A stretch of 9,697 nucleotides of DNA from Acidimicrobiia bacterium. Lineage in GTDB: Bacteria; Actinomycetota; Acidimicrobiia; Acidimicrobiales; CATQHL01. A program made the translations under genes and the position numbers. The stretch's first letter is position 1, and each line of letters opens with the position of its first letter. Location: positions 1-9,697 of the forward strand of contig JAGWAK010000047.1 in NCBI GenBank assembly GCA_021296435.1, read 5' to 3'. The notes under the pieces are model-generated. The model saw only the letters and a program-made list of their open reading frames with translations. It ran no database searches and was not told the origin of the DNA. Below, piece by piece: positions 6,488 to 9,697 of this stretch.

Positions 6488-7117
6488 TCATTCGGGAAGC
6501 GGCGTGTCGGCTCCGCCGCAGGCCGCCCAGAGCCCAAGGTTCTCGGCCCGTGCCGTCTCGACGGCGCTGGCGAAGTGGGTGGAATAGTCGGTGTTCGGGG
6601 CGATGGAGAGGGCTGCGGCGTACCCCTCGCGGGCGAGCGCCATGTTCACGAGCAGACCGTCGGCGGCTCGGTGGACGTACGCCAGCAGCCGGTCGTAGAC
6701 GTCGCGGGTCTCGGCGCCGCCGGTCAGCAGAACCGGGGTGCCCGGAGGCAGCAGGAGCGAGGTGAAGGCGCTCGCCTCGGCGCCGAAGCACTCTGCCGGC
6801 AGGTGGCCGCCGGACTTCTCGGGCGTGTCGATTCCGATGAGCCGCACGCTCTCGGTGCGACCACCCTCGAACACGGCCACGACGGTGTCGCCGTCCACCA
6901 CCCGCTGGATCTCGGCGCGCGCCGCGGCCGGCGGGATTCCGAAGAGCGACGTCGGGTGCCGTGCCCTGATGGCCTCGACATCCACGCCGGCGAGCACGAC
7001 CCCGGCCGTCTCGGCTCTCTCAGCCGTGACCGCCACGTCGCCATTGGAGGCGCACGCGGCGCCCAGCACGCCCGCCAGCGTCACCGCCGCGGCAAATGAC
7101 CGAGCGCGCGGCGTCAC
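6488..7117 (-). CDS. Exported staphylococcal nuclease-like (thermonuclease, SNase) protein
   Basis: A 209-aa protein. Residues 1-25 (VTPRARSF... hydrophobic ... GVLGAACAS) form an export signal; Cys22 could be lipidated, but Gly at -3 makes the lipobox weak, so cleavage by signal peptidase I is an alternative. From about residue 68 there is an SNase domain: RVVDGDTVVA (72-81), VRLIGIDTPE (91-100) with Arg92, Asp97, Thr98 and Glu100 corresponding to R35, D40, T41 and E43 of Staphylococcus nuclease, and DRLLAYV with Arg143 corresponding to R87. Asp75 and Asp77 supply the remaining calcium-site carboxylates. The residues needed for Ca2+-dependent DNA/RNA cleavage are present. Cys110 and Cys200 may pair. 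The GTG at 7117 is chosen because it overlaps the TGA of the upstream gene (GTGA, 7117-7114), indicating translational coupling. The open frame continues to 7408, but that stretch is the antiphase shadow of the 69-aa gene. Confidence 0.88.
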   Translation of the reverse strand: MTPRARSFAAAVTLAGVLGAACASNGDVAVTAERAETAGVVLAGVDVEAIRARHPTSLFGIPPAAARAEIQRVVDGDTVVAVFEGGRTESVRLIGIDTPEKSGGHLPAECFGAEASAFTSLLLPPGTPVLLTGGAETRDVYDRLLAYVHRAADGLLVNMALAREGYAAALSIAPNTDYSTHFASAVETARAENLGLWAACGGADTPLPE

Positions 7118-7323
7118 GCAGCGGGTTGCGCGCCGGCGCGTCGCCGGCTGGGGCGGTCGGCGCCCACGCGGTGCGCCCGCAGGATTGCCCGAGCCTCGGC
7201 GGCTCGGCGCTGCCCGATGGCCCGCGTCTCCTCGTCGAGCACCCAGGCGGCTGCGGGACGAGGCGGCTCTCCGGAGCGCTGCGGCGCCGCCGGTTCGGGG
7301 AAGAGCGGTATCTGTGTACTCAT
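7114..7323 (-). CDS. Conserved-looking 69-aa protein of unknown function, coupled to the nuclease gene
   Basis: The protein starts MSTQIPLFPEPAAP, continues with a proline-rich stretch to about residue 24, then has WVLDEETRAIGQRRAAEARAI (27-47), which reads as one amphipathic, charged helix, and ends in an Arg-rich tail. There is no signal peptide or membrane segment, so it is likely cytosolic. I have an impression of similar short proteins (an N-terminal PLF element followed by W-x-LD-x-x-TR-x-x-G) in other Actinobacteria, but no function is known to me. The ATG at 7323 is chosen over upstream in-frame starts because it sits 31 nt after a block that is repeated in mirror image before the divergent gene's ATG (7545-7575), and both genes begin ATGAGT. 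Its stop overlaps the start of the nuclease gene by 4 nt, so both are probably made from one message. Confidence 0.72.
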   Translation of the reverse strand: MSTQIPLFPEPAAPQRSGEPPRPAAAWVLDEETRAIGQRRAAEARAILRAHRVGADRPSRRRAGAQPAA

Positions 7324-7354
7324 GTTTCCATTCTGCAGAGGGGGTGTGACAGTG
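7324..7354 (-). promoter_or_regulatory. Promoter block of the 69-aa/nuclease operon (TGTCACAC-N8-CAGAAT)
   Basis: Read on the - strand, CACTGTCACACC (7354-7343) is followed after 8 nt from the TGTCACAC box by CAGAAT (7335-7330), then 6 nt, then ATG at 7323. CAGAAT at -12 to -7 fits a leaderless -10 box (TAnnnT with one mismatch). The same arrangement with identical spacing precedes the divergent gene. The layout parallels the actinobacterial PafBC/RecA-NDp promoter (TTGTCRGTG-N8-TAnnnT), agreeing in TGTCA and in the N8 spacing but not in the last bases of the box. Confidence 0.5.
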
Positions 7355-7433
7355 CTCCGAGCACAAGTCGGTCTTGCCGATCGCATCCCATCCGGTGGCC
7401 CCGGGCACCGTTCGAACCTGGGTGCGGCGCCCC

Positions 7434-7480
7434 TTGAAACTATATGAAATCTACTGTAACTAGAGATTATATCGAGAACA
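7434..7480. promoter_or_regulatory. AT-rich island with a dyad in the divergent intergenic region
   Basis: This 47-bp stretch has only 13 G/C bases (about 28%), in sharp contrast to its surroundings. It contains the dyad ATAT-N2-AATCT-N11-AGATT-ATAT (7442-7472), a perfect TATAAT on the - strand (7471-7466), a TATAGT on the - strand (7444-7439), and on the + strand TTGAAA (7434-7439) with TAACTA 17 nt later (7457-7462). It could be a second promoter set, an operator, or a site for an AT-binding nucleoid protein. The remaining intergenic DNA (7355-7433 and 7481-7544) contains small hairpins but no convincing gene. Confidence 0.45.
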
Positions 7481-7544
7481 GCGGCAAGTCGCGGCGTTCT
7501 TGAGCTCGTCGATCTTCCAGCCACGTTTCGCGAGGGGACTCGAC

Positions 7545-7575
7545 CAGTGTCACACCTCGCTGCCAGAGTGGGGGC
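7545..7575 (+). promoter_or_regulatory. Promoter block of the 124-aa gene (TGTCACAC-N8-CAGAGT)
   Basis: CAGTGTCACACC (7545-7556) is followed by CAGAGT (7564-7569), 6 nt and ATG at 7576. Compared base by base with the block before the opposite gene, 20 of 31 positions match, including 11 of the first 12 and 7 of 8 in CAGARTGG. The most variable stretch is the 8-nt spacer, as expected for a two-box recognition site. The GGGGG just before ATG is too close to be a normal ribosome-binding site, so initiation on a leaderless message is plausible. Confidence 0.5.
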
Positions 7576-7950
7576 ATGAGTGAGAGACACGTGTGGCGGT
7601 TCGCCGAGGCGGGACGACTCCTAGCCTCGGCGGCAGCCAACCTGGGGGTTCAGGCGCCTTCGTTCCGTACGCCGCCTCGCGTTGCCGGCGTCGACCGCAC
7701 CATCCGTCGCGGATCCGGCGGGTCGATTCTGGTCTCGGTCCGTAGCCGGGGCCGGGCCTGGCCGGCGGTGCTGGCTGACATGATCGAGGGGGTGGTGCGA
7801 GCCAACGACCTGCAGGCCCACGAGGCGGCGCGCCTGCGCAACGAACTCTGGCGCGCCACCGAGAACATCGAGGCGGCGGCAGCAGAGGCAGCCGCCGAGA
7901 GCCCCGAATTGCCACTGCCGGCCAACTCCGAGGTGCCCCAGGCTGCCTGA
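7576..7950 (+). CDS. Protein of unknown function, 124 aa
   Basis: I do not recognise a named family. The protein starts MSERHVWRFAEAGRLLASAA, a likely amphipathic helix, followed by a basic segment (about residues 29-47, with R-rich RVAGVDRTIRRG) containing a GGSILVSVRSRGRAWPAVLA strand-helix region (48-67). After this comes DMIEGVVRANDLQAHEAARL and a helical, Ala/Glu-rich tail with possible coiled-coil character. There is no signal peptide or membrane segment, so it is probably cytosolic; the basic middle part could contact nucleic acid, but this is only a guess. The ATG at 7576 is supported by the shared upstream block and the ATGAGT start that it has in common with the divergent gene. Coding is supported by length, codon bias and the absence of a better frame. 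A 141-bp gap separates it from the tRNA. Confidence 0.72.
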   Translation: MSERHVWRFAEAGRLLASAAANLGVQAPSFRTPPRVAGVDRTIRRGSGGSILVSVRSRGRAWPAVLADMIEGVVRANDLQAHEAARLRNELWRATENIEAAAAEAAAESPELPLPANSEVPQAA

Positions 7951-8040
7951 GGAGGTTACAGCCGGTCCCCGGGCCGCCTCGTCCCTGAGCGGGCCAAGCA
8001 GGCTGTCCGCAGGTCCCGCCGGTCAATCGGGCTGCCCCTC

Positions 8041-8057
8041 GCCGGGTTCCACCCGGC
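8041..8057 (+). terminator. Short hairpin upstream of tRNA-Leu
   Basis: GCCGGGT (8041-8047) and ACCCGGC (8051-8057) form a 7-bp stem with loop TCC. It lies 90 nt after the 124-aa gene and 35 nt before the tRNA, so it could end the former transcript. No T-run follows. The repeated CCGGCCCGA (8053-8061 and 8066-8074) overlaps its right side. The rest of 7951-8091 shows no gene. Confidence 0.3.
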
Positions 8058-8091
8058 CCGACAGCCGGCCCGAGAGGTAGCGTGAGCAGCG

Positions 8092-8176
8092 GCCCGGATG
8101 GCGAAACTGGTAGACGCAGAGGGCTTAAACCCCTCGGTTCGAATAGAGCGTGTGGGTTCGAATCCCGCTCCGGGCA
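8092..8176 (+). tRNA. tRNA-Leu (anticodon UAA)
   Basis: A full cloverleaf folds. The acceptor is GCCCGGA (8092-8098) with TCCGGGC (8169-8175) and discriminator A8176. The D stem is GCG/CGC with GG in the loop. The anticodon stem is GAGGG (8119-8123) with CCCTC (8131-8135) and loop CTTAAAC, giving anticodon TAA at 8126-8128. A class II long variable arm has stem GTTC (8137-8140) with GAGC (8146-8149). The T stem is GTGGG/CCCGC around loop TTCGAAT. CCA is not encoded. TAGCGT (8078-8083) upstream fits a TAnnnT -10 box with a start near 8090. The tRNA reads UUA, a codon that I do not find in any protein gene of this window. Confidence 0.97.
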
Positions 8177-8304
8177 CGGTCTGTGACCTGCACCGATCTC
8201 GCCCTGGTCTGCAGCTTGTGCATGGAAGCGGAGGTTGGGGGACGCCGGGGATCAAGGCCGGATCGATTGCCCAGGCGAGAGCCGGGCCCGGCACCGGCGG
8301 TCCC

Positions 8305-8317
8305 CGCCAAGCTGGCG
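8305..8317 (-). terminator. Small hairpin downstream of proS
   Basis: CGCCA-AGC-TGGCG (8305-8317) is a 5-bp stem with a 3-nt loop about 15 nt beyond the proS stop on the - strand. The 12-bp palindrome GCCGGGCCCGGC (8281-8292) follows. Either could serve the convergent ends of proS and tRNA-Leu. The stems are short and there is no T-run. The region 8177-8332 otherwise holds no gene that I can support. Confidence 0.25.
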
Positions 8318-8332
8318 CGAGTCGGCGTGGGG

Positions 8333-9697
8333 CTACAGGGCCGCGAGGGCGGCGTCACGGGCGGCCCGCACCTGGGCGGCGGCTTCTGCGACAGCCACGT
8401 TGGTGGTCTCGCCGCTGGCGCGTTCGGTGAGTTCCACCTCACCGTTGGCAAGCCCCCTGGGGCCGATGGTCACCCGGTAGGGGATGCCCACGAGCTCGAT
8501 GTCGCTGAACTTGACGCCCGGGCGGGCGTCCCGGTCGTCGAGGATCACCTCCACACCGAGGCCGCGTAGCTCGTCGTAGAGCCGCTCGGCCACTTCGGTG
8601 ACCGTCTCGTCGCGGCCGGCCAGCGGGACGACGGCCACCTCGTAGGGGGCCACCGAGGTGGGCCAGCACAGTCCCCGCTCGTCGTGGTGCGTCTCGGCGA
8701 CGGCTGCCAAGGCTCGCCCGATGCCGATGCCGTAGCTGCCCATCGTGAGGGTGCGAGGGGTGCCGTCGGCGTCCATGACGGTCGTCTCGAAGGCCTCGGC
8801 GTAGCGCCGTCCCAGTTTGAAGATGTGTCCGGTCTCGATGCAGCGGAGCAACTCCAGCGGGCCCCCACAGCCCGTGCAGGGCTCGCCGTGGCTCACCTGG
8901 CGCAGGTCCAGCCACTCGCCGACGTTGATGTCGCGCTCGATGTCCACCCCCCGGAAGTGGAAGTCGTCGACGTTGGCACCGGTGGTGAGGTTGCTGCGAC
9001 CGGCCAGCGAGGTGTCGGCCAGGACGGGAAGGTCGGTCACGCCGACGGCGCCCAGGCTGCCCGGCGAGGCGCCGAGGGCGGCCACGCACTCCTCGGCCGC
9101 CGCGGGGCGGGCGGTCGCCGCCCGGGTGTTGTCCAGGAGTTTCTGGACGCTCAACTCGTGGTCGCCGCGCAGCAGCACAAGCGTCACCTGCCCGTCGAGC
9201 ACGAAGACCATCGTCTTGATCTGGCGCTCGGGCGGGGCCGCGGCCTCGGCGGCCGCAAGCGCGGCGATCGTGCGGATCCCCGGTGTGGCGAAGCGCTCCA
9301 GCGTGCCTCCAGGCGGGTCGTCCACAGGCGCCACCACGGCCACCGCCCGCTCCACGTTGGCGGCGTAGCCGCAGCTTCCGCAGCGCACGATGTCGTCCTC
9401 GCCGGCGTCCGACGGCACCATGAACTCCACGCTGGCGCTGCCGCCCATGGCGCCCGAGGAGGCCTCCACGGCGATGGCGGGCAGCCCCATCCGCTCGAAG
9501 ATGCGGGTGTAGGCCCCATGGTGCAGATCGAAGGCATGGTCAAGCCCGGCGTCGTCGATGTCCAGGCTGTAGGAGTCCTTCATGGCGAACTCCCGGACGC
9601 GCAGCAGGCCGCTCTTGGGCCGGGGCTCGTCGCGGAACTTCCACTGGATCTGGTACCAGATCTGGGGGACCTCGCGGTAGGAATGGATCTCCCGGGC
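8333..9697 (-). CDS. proS: Prolyl-tRNA synthetase, bacterial type, N-terminus outside the window
   Basis: This enzyme charges tRNA-Pro in the cytosol. There are 454 residues visible, and the frame runs off the right edge; about 115-120 N-terminal residues, including class II motif 1, are missing by comparison with the usual length of about 570. The ATG at 9583 is an internal methionine in REFAMKDSYSLD, not the start. Visible in order: motif 2 (WKFRDEPRPKSGLLRVREF, about residues 19-37); CGSCGYAANVERA (106-118); the inserted editing domain with Lys161 in QIKTMVF, GDHELSVQKLL (178-188) and LTTGANVDDFHF; CTGCGGPLELLRCIETGHIF (274-293); motif 3 GSYGIGIGR (320-328); and the C-terminal anticodon-binding domain (VAVVPLAGRDETV onward). 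All elements of the editing-competent bacterial form that fall in the window are present. It converges with tRNA-Leu. Confidence 0.97.
   Translation of the reverse strand, partial: AREIHSYREVPQIWYQIQWKFRDEPRPKSGLLRVREFAMKDSYSLDIDDAGLDHAFDLHHGAYTRIFERMGLPAIAVEASSGAMGGSASVEFMVPSDAGEDDIVRCGSCGYAANVERAVAVVAPVDDPPGGTLERFATPGIRTIAALAAAEAAAPPERQIKTMVFVLDGQVTLVLLRGDHELSVQKLLDNTRAATARPAAAEECVAALGASPGSLGAVGVTDLPVLADTSLAGRSNLTTGANVDDFHFRGVDIERDINVGEWLDLRQVSHGEPCTGCGGPLELLRCIETGHIFKLGRRYAEAFETTVMDADGTPRTLTMGSYGIGIGRALAAVAETHHDERGLCWPTSVAPYEVAVVPLAGRDETVTEVAERLYDELRGLGVEVILDDRDARPGVKFSDIELVGIPYRVTIGPRGLANGEVELTERASGETTNVAVAEAAAQVRAARDAALAAL

Noticed and set aside
7118..7408. Longer nuclease starting at 7408
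   Set aside because: The extra residues are the alternative frame of the 69-aa gene and would place the hydrophobic export signal in the middle of the protein.
7410..7417. GTTCGAAC as a LexA/SOS box
   Set aside because: Actinobacterial SOS boxes have CGAAC-N4-GTTCG; here the half-sites are fused in the opposite order with no spacer.
7341..7432. tRNA-like layout: GGGGTGT and GCGCCCC could form an acceptor stem around small hairpins, with TTCGAAC near the 3' side
   Set aside because: The T stem has only three of five pairs, there is no 7-nt anticodon loop on a 5-bp stem, and the conserved D-arm bases are missing. At most it is a chance arrangement of stems in GC-rich DNA.
8136..8163. Duplicated GGTTCGAAT inside tRNA-Leu (variable arm and T arm), as a possible insertion or attachment site
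   Set aside because: The first copy is explained by the variable-arm stem GTTC/GAGC, and there is no integrase or flanking repeat of the tRNA end in the window.
8098..8430. Open frame running through tRNA-Leu and the end of proS
   Set aside because: It overlaps a well-folded tRNA and the C-terminus of proS in antisense, and its product is low-complexity Arg/Gly/Pro.
1..9697. Mobile elements, CRISPR arrays, toxin-antitoxin or other classic defence systems
   Set aside because: No transposase, integrase, repeat-spacer array or recognisable defence domain is seen on either strand; the only nuclease is an exported SNase-like protein.

Overview
The window is GC-rich DNA (near 70% G+C by eye) with the look of an actinobacterial chromosome. 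GC-rich third codon positions, GTG starts, TAnnnT-type -10 boxes placed directly before start codons, and the style of the small conserved proteins suggest a member of Acidimicrobiia or a relative. That assignment is an inference from style, not from a search. There are no transposases, integrases, CRISPR arrays or phage genes. Most of the window is ordinary core chromosome, and the least explained part is 6488-7950.

Left part, + strand: the 3' part of ilvN (acetolactate synthase regulatory subunit) is followed by ilvC (ketol-acid reductoisomerase), a conventional valine/isoleucine/leucine biosynthesis pair. After an inverted-repeat region comes a lipoprotein with a type I periplasmic-binding domain of the branched-chain amino acid receptor type, carried on a roughly 105-residue Pro/Glu-rich stalk. 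It converges on the next block at a hairpin that contains both stop codons.

Middle part, - strand (read right to left): a 69-aa protein of unknown function overlaps by 4 nt (GTGA) a predicted exported staphylococcal-nuclease-like protein. A 13-bp hairpin follows, then a ChbG/YdjC-like protein with substitutions in all three signature motifs, an HpcH/HpaI-type aldolase, another hairpin, and a thiolase.

Right part: the 69-aa gene is divergent from a 124-aa + strand gene of unknown function. Both start codons are preceded by the same 31-nt block (20 of 31 identical, same distance to ATG). This includes a TGTCACAC box, an 8-nt spacer and a -10-like CAGART, and resembles the architecture of the mycobacterial PafBC (RecA-NDp) DNA-damage promoter. 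A 47-bp AT-rich island lies between them. Then come tRNA-Leu(UAA) and, convergent with it, the C-terminal four fifths of proS, which runs off the right edge.

The two observations I rate highest are the mirrored promoter block at 7324-7575 and the motif-degenerate ChbG-like protein at 5532-6362. I do not see a complete, clearly new multi-gene system. The closest candidate is the divergent unit of 124-aa protein / 69-aa protein plus exported nuclease under what looks like one shared control.
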